The position numbers were made by a program, and so were the translations under genes. A stretch of DNA of 40,525 nucleotides from Burkholderiales bacterium (GTDB lineage Bacteria; Pseudomonadota; Gammaproteobacteria; Burkholderiales; Burkholderiaceae_C). Below the pieces are notes generated by a model, which saw only the letters and a list, made by a program, of their open reading frames with translations, was not told the origin of the DNA and ran no database searches. Each line of letters opens with the position of its first letter. Within the stretch, counting starts at the first letter, position 1. Below are positions 13,784-22,170 of this stretch, one piece after another. The stretch is from NCBI GenBank assembly GCA_016213205.1, contig JACRAZ010000044.1, positions 1 through 40,525 of the forward strand, in the 5' to 3' direction.

Positions 13784-16700
13784 CTACCCGCCCTCGGCCA
13801 CCACCACCCGATTCCTGCCCCCCCGTTTGGCCTCGTACAGCGCCGCATCCGCGCGCTCCACGCACACGGTGCAGGCCAGGCCGCTGGCCGGCTGCATGGA
13901 CACCACGCCCACGCTGATGGTCACCACGCCGTGGGTGGCGGGTTGGTGGGGCAGGCGCATCGCCTCCACGCGGCTGCGCAGGCGTTCGGCCACCACCCGC
14001 GCGCCGGGGCCGTCGGTTTCGGGCAGCACGATGGCGAACTCCTCGCCGCCATAACGCGCCACCAGATCGGAGGGCGGGCGCACGCCGGCGCCCAGCGTGG
14101 CGCCCACGCGGCGCAGGCAGTCGTCGCCGCCGGGGTGGCCGTAGTGGTCGTTGTAGAGCTTGAACTGGTCGATGTCGATCATCACCAGCGCCAGCGGGCG
14201 GCCGCTGCGCTGCGCGCGCTGCCATTCGGCTTCCAGCACCGTGTCGAAGCGGCGGCGGTTGGCCAGGCCGGTGAGGGCGTCGCTCAGGCTCAGTGCCTCG
14301 AGCCGGCGGTTGGCTTCTTCCAGCGCGTGGGTGCGTTCGGCCACCTTGCGCTCCAGCGAGGCATACAGCCGTGCGTTGTCGATGGAGACGGCCAGCTGCC
14401 CGGCGATCAGCGTCACCGCGTCGAGCCGCTCGCCGGCAAAGGCGCCGGGGCTCAGGCGGTTTTCCAGGATGACGGTGGCGCGCGCCTCGCCCTGGCTCAG
14501 GATGGGCACCACCAGCAGCGAGCAGTGCGGCTCGCCGGCCAGGCAGGGGTCGCGGGCGAAGCGGTCGTCGCGGGTGGCGTCCTCCACCAGCAGCGGCTTG
14601 CGGGTGCGCAGCGCGTAGCGCAGCGCGCTCAGTGGCAGCAACCGGCGTTCGGCGGCCTCTTCCACCGGCAGCAGGCGGCGTTGGCCGTGTTCACCCAGCG
14701 GCACCTGCCAGGCCTGGCTGTCGTCGTCGCGCAGCACCAGGGTCACGCGGGTGGCGCCGGTCATGGTTTCGAGCAGGGCCACCACGCGCGATTCCAGCCG
14801 CTCGAGGCTGGTTTCGGAGCTCAGCGCCTGCGATGCGCGCAGGATCGCCAGCATGTCCAGCGCCTCGGCGCTGACACTGCCGGAGCGCCCGCTGGTGCCC
14901 GCGCGCGGGGCCAGGGTGTCAGTGCCGCCGCTGCGGCGGCGCGCACCGGGCTGCGGCAGTTGCGGGTGGCGCGCCGCCAGCGCGGCCACCTTGGCGCCGG
15001 CGCCCCAGGCTTCGTACAGGCGGCTGGCCTCGGCCAGCAGTTGCCGGCTGCTTTGCTGCAGGCCGGTGGCCTGGTGGAACAGCGCGGCGCGTTCGGTGAG
15101 CAGCGCGCGGTGCCAGGGCCTGTCGCGCCGGTTGGCTTCGCCCAGCGCGATGTCGAATGCACGCACCGCGTTCCACACGTCGCCTGCGGCCCAGGCCCGC
15201 TCGGCCTGCAGCCAGCGCACCAGGTGGCCGAAGCCGCGTGGTGATTCGGCCGCGCGCGCGGCCAGCCAGGCGATGCAGCGGTCCAGTTCGTCCAGCAGCG
15301 GCGCGCGGGCGGCCGGCGTGGCCTGGTGCACCTGCTGGGCCAGCGCCAGGCCCTGCAGCAGGTAGGCCTGCGGCGCGCGGTAGTTGGCCTGCGCGGCGGC
15401 CAGCGGCATGGCGGCCGCGGCGTGCAGCGCCAGGCGGTCGGCATCGCCGAAGATCGCGGCGCTCATCGCGCGGCAGATGTGGAACACCGAGCCCACCATC
15501 GGGTGGCTGCCGATGCCGGCCAGGAACGAGGCTTCGTCGAACTCGGCACTGTCGAAGCTGCCGGGCGTGGGCGCGGGCTCGCGCAGGGCCCGCAGCAGTT
15601 GCCGGTACACCTGCATGAAGGCGGTGGCATGGGTGGCGCCGGCGCGCTGGCTCAGTGCGAGGCCGGTGTCGAGCTCGGCCTGCGTGGTGTCCAGCTCGGG
15701 CGCGCTGTCCAGCAGCGCGGGCACCGAGCCGCTGTAGGTGAGCGCCGAGGTCAGCAGCGAGCCCCAGGGCAGCAGCACCTCGCGCGCCAGCGCCATGTGG
15801 CGCGCGGCTTCTTCCAGCGGCTCGTACCAGTGGGTGGAGAAGAAGGCCAGCGAGGTGCGCATCTGCGCGGTTTCGGGCTGGTAGTTGCGGGCCTCGCTCA
15901 CGGCCATGGCGTGGCGCGCCAGGCGGTAGCCGGTGCGGTAATCGGCGCGCAGGCCGATCATCACCACCGGCGACATGGCCAGCGTGGTCATCAGCCCGGC
16001 GCTGGGGCCATGCCGGTGCCACAGGCGCTGCGCATGCAGCAGAAAGTTCAGCAGCACCCGCGGGCCGCAGAAGTAGGCCGGCGGCCCGAGCCGGTTCATC
16101 AACCAGGCGGCCGCCTGCACGTGCGGATCGGTCACCTCGGGGCGCTGCAGGTCGTGGTCCAGGTCCAGCGTGTCCACCCAGGCCACCAGCGCGTCCAGCG
16201 CGGCGGGCACGGTGTCGTCGGCGTCCAGCGCTTCGGGCCACAGGTCGGCCGAGTGTTCGGCCAGCCGGCGCAACACCTCCAGCCCCAGGGCCACGGCCTC
16301 GGCCTGGCGGCCGCGGCTGGTGAGGCTGGTGAGCTGGAAGCCGGTGGCGCGCGCGATCGAGAGCACCTGGGTGCCGCGCTGGCGGATCTCGCGGTACAGC
16401 GCATCCACCTCGTCGTGCCGGCTCAGGCAGTACAGCGCGGCGTGGCGTTCGGTGAGCAGGCCCATCAGCAGCGGCTCGTCCTGCGCGGTGGCAACGGGCG
16501 TGAGCAGCGCCACCGCCGCGCCGAGAAAACGCTCGGCCGTGACATAGCTGATGAGCGGCGCATTGCCCGCCGCGCGGCGCAGCAGCGCGGCCGCGTGGTG
16601 GCGCTCGGCGGGCTCGGTGATGGCCGCCACCGCGGGCAGGAACTGCTCGGCGGCCATGCCGGTGAATTCGTCGAACGGCGCCAGCCGCCGCGCAAGCTGC

Positions 16701-18784
16701 AGGTGCAGGGCCTGGCGCGCCGTGTCGTCCAGCTCGCCGATGGCGGCCTGGTGCACCCGGTCGTGCACGAAGTGCAGCGCCGGGCCGCTGGGGGCGGCCA
16801 GGTCCAGCACCAGCAGCGCGTCTTCCTGCGCGGGCCGCAGGGTTTCTTCCAGCGTGGGCGGGTCCAGCGCGCTGGCCACGCCCAGCGCGGCCAGCGACAC
16901 CTCGCTGCCCAGGCAGGCCATCAGCAGCACCAGCGCGCGGGTGGCCTCGGGCAGCGCGCGGATGCGCGCGGCCAGCAGCGCGGCCACGTCGCCATGGCCC
17001 ACGTAGCGGCGGATCTGGCCGGGCTCCCATTGCCAGCCGGCCTCGCCCAGCGTGAGCGCGCCGTCGCGCCGCAGTGCGTTGAGCAGCTCCACCGTCTCGT
17101 AGGGGTTGCCCACGGTGCGTGGCAGCACCGCGGCGGCCAGCTCGGCCGCGCGCTCGGGCGGCAGGCGCAGCATCTCGGCCAGGAGCTGGGCCACATCGGC
17201 CGGCGGCAGGTTGCGCAGGTGCATCGCGGCCGGCGGCGCGGCCATGCGGCGCCAGCGCTCGAGCATGGGTGCCAGCGGGTGCGCGGCGTCCACGTCGGCA
17301 TCGCGGTAGATGGCCACCAGCAGCACCCCCTGCAGGGTGTCGTCGGCCAGCACCGCGTCCACGAAGGCCAGCGAGCCGTGCGCGGCCCATTGCAGGTCGT
17401 CGATCACCATCACGATGGGCCGGCTGGTGGAGGCCACCGCGCGCAGCGTGGACAAGCCCATCTGCAGCAGCCGGGCCTCGGCCTGCAGCGGGTCTTCGGG
17501 CATGGGCTCGGCGGGCACGTCAAGCAGTTGGCCCAGCTCGGGCAGCACGGTGACGGCCAGGCCCGCGTTGGCCTCCAGCCCCTGCACCAGGCGCTGGCGC
17601 AGCAGCGCCACGTCGGCCTCGGGTTCCGAGAGCAGCAGGCGGCTCAGCGCACGCAGCGCCTGCAGCACCGCGCCGGAGCCGGCATCGCGCCGGTACTGGT
17701 CGAACTTGCCGGCCACGAACCAGCCGCGGCGCGCGGTGACCAGCGGCCGCAGCTCGTTGACCAGTGCCGATTTGCCCACGCCCGAGGTGCCCGAGATCAG
17801 CACCGCGCGGTCGCGGCCGTGCAGCGCGCGCTCGAAGGCGGCTTGCAGGGTTTCGATCTCGGCATCGCGGCCCACCAGGCGCGAGGGCGGGCGCAGGCGC
17901 GGCGCGAAGTCGCGCTCGCCCAGCGGGAACACACGGGTGGTGTCGCCCGCCTCGAGCTGGCGCGCCACACGGGCCAGGTCGCTGGCCAGGCCTTCGGCGC
18001 TCTGGTAGCGGCGGTCGGCATCCTTTTCCAGCAGCCGCATCACGATGTTCGACAGCACCGCGGGCACCCGCGCATCGACCGCGCCGGGGCGCGGCGGCTG
18101 GTGCACCAGGTGCTCGTGGATCAGGGCCAACGGGTCGTCCTGCAGGAAGGGGCGGCGGTGCGTGAGCAGCTCGTACAGCGTGGCGCCCAGTGCGTACAGG
18201 TCGGCGCGCTGGTCCACCGCGCGGCCGGTGCGGCCGGTCTGCTCGGGCGCGATGTAGGCCAGCGTGCCGGCGATCTCGTCCTGGTGGGTGAAGGCCGGGC
18301 GCTCCTCGGTGAAGCGGGTGGCGATGTTGAAGTCGATCAGCACCGGTTGCGCCGGCTCGCCCACCAGCAGGATGTTGGCGGGGTTGATGTCCTTGTGCAC
18401 CACGCCCAGCCGGTGCACCTGGGCCAGCGTGTGGGTGAGCGCCAGCGCCAGGCGCAGGGCTTCGGCCAGCGGCAGGCGGCGGGTTTCCAGCACCTGGGCC
18501 AGGGGCAGGCCGCCGTCGTCCTGCAGCGCCAGGGTGCCGGCTTCGGGCGGGGCATCGGCCAGGCGGGCAATGCCGGGCACGCCGGCCAGGTGCTGCAGCA
18601 GCAGGCGTTCGTGGCGCAGGCGGGCCAGGGCTTCGGTGCCGCTGGCCTGTTTCACGATCACTGTTTCGCCCGCCGCGCCCCGCCGCCGCAACACGCGTGT
18701 GCTGGCGCTGTGCCACAGCAGGTGCTCGCCGGGGGCGCCGGCGTCGCCCGGGGGCGGCGGGCTGGGCTGGGGCGCTGCCGTCAT
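13784..18784 (-). CDS. Ser/Thr kinase-AAA ATPase-TPR-GAF-diguanylate cyclase mega-protein
   Basis: This single chain has 1,666 residues. (1) A protein-kinase-like domain, ~25-290, has VVHKDINPANILL for the catalytic loop, LIDFN in place of DFG, and APEQTGR. (2) An AAA/STAND ATPase follows, with Walker A GTSGVGKS near 328 and Walker B-like IVMVIDDLQWAA near 456. (3) A long helical TPR-like region runs from ~600 to 1280. (4) A GAF domain spans ~1320-1470. (5) A short coiled coil (LERKVAERTHALEEANRR) leads to a GGDEF domain, ~1495-1666, with active-site GGEEF near 1578. The inhibitory RxxD site is not at the expected place (PPSD). Family relatives usually end in a histidine kinase, so this one should output c-di-GMP. 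ATG at 18784 is used. The protein is cytosolic with no TM segments. The signal sensed is unknown. Confidence 0.9.
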   Translation of the reverse strand: MTAAPQPSPPPPGDAGAPGEHLLWHSASTRVLRRRGAAGETVIVKQASGTEALARLRHERLLLQHLAGVPGIARLADAPPEAGTLALQDDGGLPLAQVLETRRLPLAEALRLALALTHTLAQVHRLGVVHKDINPANILLVGEPAQPVLIDFNIATRFTEERPAFTHQDEIAGTLAYIAPEQTGRTGRAVDQRADLYALGATLYELLTHRRPFLQDDPLALIHEHLVHQPPRPGAVDARVPAVLSNIVMRLLEKDADRRYQSAEGLASDLARVARQLEAGDTTRVFPLGERDFAPRLRPPSRLVGRDAEIETLQAAFERALHGRDRAVLISGTSGVGKSALVNELRPLVTARRGWFVAGKFDQYRRDAGSGAVLQALRALSRLLLSEPEADVALLRQRLVQGLEANAGLAVTVLPELGQLLDVPAEPMPEDPLQAEARLLQMGLSTLRAVASTSRPIVMVIDDLQWAAHGSLAFVDAVLADDTLQGVLLVAIYRDADVDAAHPLAPMLERWRRMAAPPAAMHLRNLPPADVAQLLAEMLRLPPERAAELAAAVLPRTVGNPYETVELLNALRRDGALTLGEAGWQWEPGQIRRYVGHGDVAALLAARIRALPEATRALVLLMACLGSEVSLAALGVASALDPPTLEETLRPAQEDALLVLDLAAPSGPALHFVHDRVHQAAIGELDDTARQALHLQLARRLAPFDEFTGMAAEQFLPAVAAITEPAERHHAAALLRRAAGNAPLISYVTAERFLGAAVALLTPVATAQDEPLLMGLLTERHAALYCLSRHDEVDALYREIRQRGTQVLSIARATGFQLTSLTSRGRQAEAVALGLEVLRRLAEHSADLWPEALDADDTVPAALDALVAWVDTLDLDHDLQRPEVTDPHVQAAAWLMNRLGPPAYFCGPRVLLNFLLHAQRLWHRHGPSAGLMTTLAMSPVVMIGLRADYRTGYRLARHAMAVSEARNYQPETAQMRTSLAFFSTHWYEPLEEAARHMALAREVLLPWGSLLTSALTYSGSVPALLDSAPELDTTQAELDTGLALSQRAGATHATAFMQVYRQLLRALREPAPTPGSFDSAEFDEASFLAGIGSHPMVGSVFHICRAMSAAIFGDADRLALHAAAAMPLAAAQANYRAPQAYLLQGLALAQQVHQATPAARAPLLDELDRCIAWLAARAAESPRGFGHLVRWLQAERAWAAGDVWNAVRAFDIALGEANRRDRPWHRALLTERAALFHQATGLQQSSRQLLAEASRLYEAWGAGAKVAALAARHPQLPQPGARRRSGGTDTLAPRAGTSGRSGSVSAEALDMLAILRASQALSSETSLERLESRVVALLETMTGATRVTLVLRDDDSQAWQVPLGEHGQRRLLPVEEAAERRLLPLSALRYALRTRKPLLVEDATRDDRFARDPCLAGEPHCSLLVVPILSQGEARATVILENRLSPGAFAGERLDAVTLIAGQLAVSIDNARLYASLERKVAERTHALEEANRRLEALSLSDALTGLANRRRFDTVLEAEWQRAQRSGRPLALVMIDIDQFKLYNDHYGHPGGDDCLRRVGATLGAGVRPPSDLVARYGGEEFAIVLPETDGPGARVVAERLRSRVEAMRLPHQPATHGVVTISVGVVSMQPASGLACTVCVERADAALYEAKRGGRNRVVVAEGG

Positions 18785-18906
18785 CGGCCAGGGCCCGGGG
18801 GGGCCAAGGCCCGATCGCGCGGCAGGCCCGATGCTGCTAGGCTGCGGCCGCGTGTGCCCGCGGCACCGGGCCCGGCGCCGCACCCCACCGACCAGCCTGC
18901 ACACAA

Positions 18907-18941
18907 GGTTTGCATGGGTACAGACTGCCATGCCCAAAACC
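18907..18941. promoter_or_regulatory. Inverted repeat in the kinase/persulfide-dioxygenase divergent promoter
   Basis: GCATGG (18912-18917) and CCATGC (18928-18933) are separated by 10 bp, flanked by GGTTT on the left and AAAACC on the right. It is the most AT-rich, symmetric part of the 216-bp gap between two divergent starts, so an operator or promoter core is likely. The binding protein is unknown. Confidence 0.4.
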
Positions 18942-19000
18942 GCCCGGCAAGCGGTGCCACCCCAGGGCAGGCGCACACTGTCACGGCTTCAGGAGGCCGC

Positions 19001-19762
19001 ATGATCTTTCGCCAGTTGTTCGAGCCATTGTCATCCACCTACACCTACCTGCTGGGCTGCGAGCACACCGGGCTGGCGCTGCTGATCGACCCGGTGGTCA
19101 ACAGCATCGAGCGCGACCTGGCCTGCCTGGCCGAACTGGGCCTCACGCTCGATTGCACGCTGGACACGCACGTGCACGCCGACCACATCACCGGCGCGCT
19201 GCACCTGAAGGAACGGGTGGGCAGCCGCATCGCCGCGGCGGCGATGGAGCGCCTGCCCTGTGCCGACATCGGCCTGGAAGAGGGCGTGCCCTTCACGCTG
19301 GGCAGCCTGACGCTGCAGCCGCTGCACACGCCGGGCCACACCGACGGCCACTTCGCCTTCCACGCCGGCGAACCGGGTGCCGAGCGCGTGTTCACCGGCG
19401 ACGCGCTGCTGATCGACGGCTGCGGCCGCACCGATTTCCAGAACGGCGACGCGAAGGCGCTGTACCGCAGCGTCACTGAAAAACTCTTCACGCTGCCCGA
19501 CGATTGCCTGGTGTACCCGGGGCACGACTACCAGCAGCGCCGGGTGTCGTCCATCGGCCAGGAAAAGGCCCGCAACCCGCGGTTGGGGGCGGGGCGTTCG
19601 CTGGAAGAGTTCGAGCGCATCATGGCCGAGCTGAAGCTGCCGTACCCGAAGTTCATCGACCACGCGGTGCCGGGCAACCGCCGCTGCGGGGTGTGCCCGG
19701 ATGACCTGCCGGAGCACATGCAGGCGTATTGCGGGCGGATGACGGAGAGTCCGCAGGGGTAG
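19001..19762 (+). CDS. ETHE1-like persulfide dioxygenase (MBL fold)
   Basis: This 253-residue metallo-beta-lactamase-fold protein has THVHADH (56-62), HTPGHTDG (His113), GDALLIDGCGRTD (Asp134) and YPGHDYQ (His175). The GCGRTDFQ segment and single-iron-type ligands (His57, His113, Asp134) fit ETHE1/persulfide dioxygenases, which oxidise glutathione persulfide to sulfite plus glutathione. The length equals that of human ETHE1 (~254). AGGAGG four bases upstream fixes the ATG at 19001. A C-terminal NRRCGVCPDD segment with two cysteines is not part of the core fold. It is divergent from the kinase-GGDEF gene. Glyoxalase II is less likely because the dinuclear ligand pattern and C-terminal helical domain are absent. 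Confidence 0.87.
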   Translation: MIFRQLFEPLSSTYTYLLGCEHTGLALLIDPVVNSIERDLACLAELGLTLDCTLDTHVHADHITGALHLKERVGSRIAAAAMERLPCADIGLEEGVPFTLGSLTLQPLHTPGHTDGHFAFHAGEPGAERVFTGDALLIDGCGRTDFQNGDAKALYRSVTEKLFTLPDDCLVYPGHDYQQRRVSSIGQEKARNPRLGAGRSLEEFERIMAELKLPYPKFIDHAVPGNRRCGVCPDDLPEHMQAYCGRMTESPQG

Positions 19763-19766
19763 CTTG

Positions 19767-19794
19767 GCTGGGTGCTGGGTGCTGGGTGCTGGGC
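19767..19794. repeat. Four tandem 7-mers (GCTGGGT)
   Basis: Three exact copies of GCTGGGT and one GCTGGGC follow directly after the persulfide dioxygenase stop codon. Such short runs can vary in copy number; no function is evident. Confidence 0.85.
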
Positions 19795-19858
19795 GCTGTG
19801 CGCAAAGCGCGCGGAGCAAAATCGACAGCGCGCCCCCCGAATTGACCAAGAGCGGGTA

Positions 19859-19877
19859 GTCGGCCCGCAGGGCCGAC
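19859..19877. terminator. Bidirectional terminator-like hairpin
   Basis: GTCGGCCC (19859-19866) and GGGCCGAC (19870-19877) form a perfect 8-bp stem with a GCA loop, midway between the convergent persulfide dioxygenase and reductase-like genes. No T-tract follows. The rest of this 236-bp gap holds only the 7-mer repeat. Confidence 0.5.
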
Positions 19878-19998
19878 CGCCGGAGCCGTGCGCCGCAGGC
19901 TGAGCGCCCACGCCTTTGTCGCGCCGCACCCAGCAGGCAACAACGGCGCCCCAGCGCGCAAACCCAGCGCGCCAGTCCAGCGTTTCAAGCCCAACGCG

Positions 19999-22122
19999 TC
20001 AAGCCACAGGCACCACAAGCGCCCGCTTGCGCGCAGCCGCCTTGGCCGGCGCAGCCTTCTTCGCCGCTGGCGCCTTCTTCACCGGCTTCGCCAGCTTCGC
20101 CCGCGCCGCCAGCGCGCGCTGGCGCACGGCCTCGATGTCTTCATCGCTGAACACGCCGTTCACGCCCGAGATGGCGGCCAGCTTCATGCCGTGCTTCAGG
20201 CCGAGTTGGTAGATCTCGCGCACCTTTTCCCACTCGATCGCGCGGCCGACCGTGAAGTTCTCGAACCGGCCTTCGAGCGCCAGCACGATGGTCTCGGCCA
20301 GGCACGCATAGGCCACGCCCTTGGGCAGGCCGATGTTCTTCATCTTCACGTCGCCGGGCAGTTGGATCTCGCCGGATTCGATCACCAGCACGTCGGGTCG
20401 CTTGGCCACCTCTTCGGGCGGCAGGTCCAGCGGGCGGGCCACGTCGGTGATCACGCAGCCGGGCTTGACCTTCATGATGTCCAGCACCTTCTTGCCCGCG
20501 CCCGAGGTGGCGGTGACCACCATGTCCATCTCGCCGATGTGCGCGTCGGCGCGCGCCGAGAGCACCAGCTTCGCATCCGGCGTCTGCTGCAGGATCGATT
20601 CCTTCAGCGCCAGCAGCTTGGCGGTTTCGGGCGAGACCAGCGTCACTTCCTCGGCCGCACGCACCAGCAGCCGCGCGCAGGCCGAGCCGATGGCGCCGGT
20701 GGCGCCCACCACCATGGCCTTGAACGGCACACGCGCCTTGCCGTTGGGGCGTGGCACCAGGTTCATGCGCAGCAGTGCATCGTGCGCGGCCCACAGCGCG
20801 CCCGAGGCGCTGTAGCTGTTGCCGGTGGTGATGGGCAGGCAGGCCCGCTTGGCCACCGTGGCGCCGGCATCCCCCACCACCTTGGTGAAGGCGCCCAGGC
20901 CCATGATCTGCGCGCCGAGCTTGCGCGCCGTCTCGGCCGCGGCCAGCAGCCGGCGGTAGGTGAACTCGGGGCTGTGCCGCATGATCTCCTTCGGCGTGCC
21001 GCCCACGCTGATGAGCCAGCCCTCGGCCTCCGCGCCGGTGGGTGAGCGGATGCCCTCGATCTTGGAGTACACGAAGGGCGGCACGTAGGCCATCACCTTC
21101 TCCAGCGAATCCATCACCAGCGGCGGCGAGACATGCGACAGCAGCTCGATCGGCTTGACCTTCTTGAAGTACTCCTGCGAGAGCGGGTGGATCACGAAGG
21201 CAAAGCGGTTCACCCGCTTCACGCCGTTGGGGTACAGGATGCGCGGGCGCATCTGCAGGCTGGTGATGATGTCCAGGTAGTCGTCTTCCAGCAGCGCGTC
21301 GGCGGGCTTGCCGCTGGAGGCCAGGATCATCGCGTCCAGGGTCTCGGGGCCGATCACGTGGCCGTCGACCACCGGCGAGCCGTCCACGATCATCATCACG
21401 CCCTTGGCCTTGAACCTGGCCAGGCGCTCCTCGTTCACCGAGGCGGTGATCACGGTCTTGCCGGCCAGCTCTTCGAGGCCGAAGGCATCGAGCTCGTGCA
21501 CCGGGGCCACCACCACGGTGGCATCCTTCAGTGCGTGGCGCAGCACGTAGTGCGACCACTGCTTCATCAGCGCGGCGGGCACCACGCGTGGCGGGGTCCA
21601 GCTCGACACGTAGTGCGCGCCGGCCGCGTACAGGTGCAGCGCATCCAGCGAGCCCAGCAGCTTGGGCACGCCCAGCTGCAGCAGCGGGTCGGCAAAACGC
21701 AGGTTGGGGGTGTACTCCGACATCGACAAGGCCAGCTTGTGCTGCGCCATGCCCGAGAAGAACAGCGTCTTCGCGTTGTCGAAGTAGTGGCCCAGCTCGA
21801 TCTGGGTGTGGCGCACCGCCCATTCCAGGAACACATCGGCCAGCCGGCCGCCGGTGGACAGCGGCGCCCGGGTCACCGCCTCGCGCAGGCGGGTGTTGTC
21901 GCGCTCGATGAAGCGGCGCGCGCCCAGGCTGTAGCTGTCCTTCACGGTGCCCAGCCCGATGGCGTCGGCTGTCTCGTTCCAGCGCTTGAGCAGGGCCAGC
22001 GCCTTGGTGGTGCTGCCGTTGGTGCCGAAGCGCCGCACCCGCAGGCGTTCGCCCAGCAAGGTGGTGGTGAAGTCGAAATCGTGCCGGCTCGCGCCCAGGC
22101 TGATGCTGATCACATGCTTCAT
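19999..22122 (-). CDS. Acyl-ACP-reductase-like (AAR-type) NAD(P)-binding protein with extra N-terminal domain
   Basis: This protein has 707 residues. From ~325 onward it resembles cyanobacterial acyl-ACP reductase (~340 residues): ARKLGAQIMGLGAFTKVVG, PITTGNSYSAS (431-440), a Rossmann site VVGATGAIGSACARLL (471-486), and YACLAETIVLALEGRFENF near 640. In AAR the catalytic cysteine lies a few residues after the TTGN motif; here that stretch reads SYSASGALWAAHDALL with no cysteine, so aldehyde formation by the same mechanism is doubtful. Residues 1-320 form an additional domain I do not recognise. The last ~30 residues are a Lys/Ala/Pro tail like those of histone-H1-like or granule-binding proteins. 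ATG at 22122 lacks a good ribosome-binding site. It is divergent from an iron alcohol dehydrogenase, supporting a role in fatty aldehyde/alcohol or related redox metabolism. Confidence 0.72.
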   Translation of the reverse strand: MKHVISISLGASRHDFDFTTTLLGERLRVRRFGTNGSTTKALALLKRWNETADAIGLGTVKDSYSLGARRFIERDNTRLREAVTRAPLSTGGRLADVFLEWAVRHTQIELGHYFDNAKTLFFSGMAQHKLALSMSEYTPNLRFADPLLQLGVPKLLGSLDALHLYAAGAHYVSSWTPPRVVPAALMKQWSHYVLRHALKDATVVVAPVHELDAFGLEELAGKTVITASVNEERLARFKAKGVMMIVDGSPVVDGHVIGPETLDAMILASSGKPADALLEDDYLDIITSLQMRPRILYPNGVKRVNRFAFVIHPLSQEYFKKVKPIELLSHVSPPLVMDSLEKVMAYVPPFVYSKIEGIRSPTGAEAEGWLISVGGTPKEIMRHSPEFTYRRLLAAAETARKLGAQIMGLGAFTKVVGDAGATVAKRACLPITTGNSYSASGALWAAHDALLRMNLVPRPNGKARVPFKAMVVGATGAIGSACARLLVRAAEEVTLVSPETAKLLALKESILQQTPDAKLVLSARADAHIGEMDMVVTATSGAGKKVLDIMKVKPGCVITDVARPLDLPPEEVAKRPDVLVIESGEIQLPGDVKMKNIGLPKGVAYACLAETIVLALEGRFENFTVGRAIEWEKVREIYQLGLKHGMKLAAISGVNGVFSDEDIEAVRQRALAARAKLAKPVKKAPAAKKAAPAKAAARKRALVVPVA

Positions 22123-22170
22123 GTTGGATATGCGCAAGAGTAGATGGACGAATGTTCGAGGAAGAATGCC

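Noticed and set aside
15326..19000. Forward open frame of over 1,200 codons ahead of the persulfide dioxygenase start
   Set aside because: It is antisense to the kinase-GGDEF gene and has low-complexity composition. Only the part from 19001 with AGGAGG upstream is a real gene.
19001..19762. MBL-fold protein as glyoxalase II
   Set aside because: Lacks the glyoxalase C-terminal helical domain. The GCGRTDFQ segment and metal residues better match persulfide dioxygenase.
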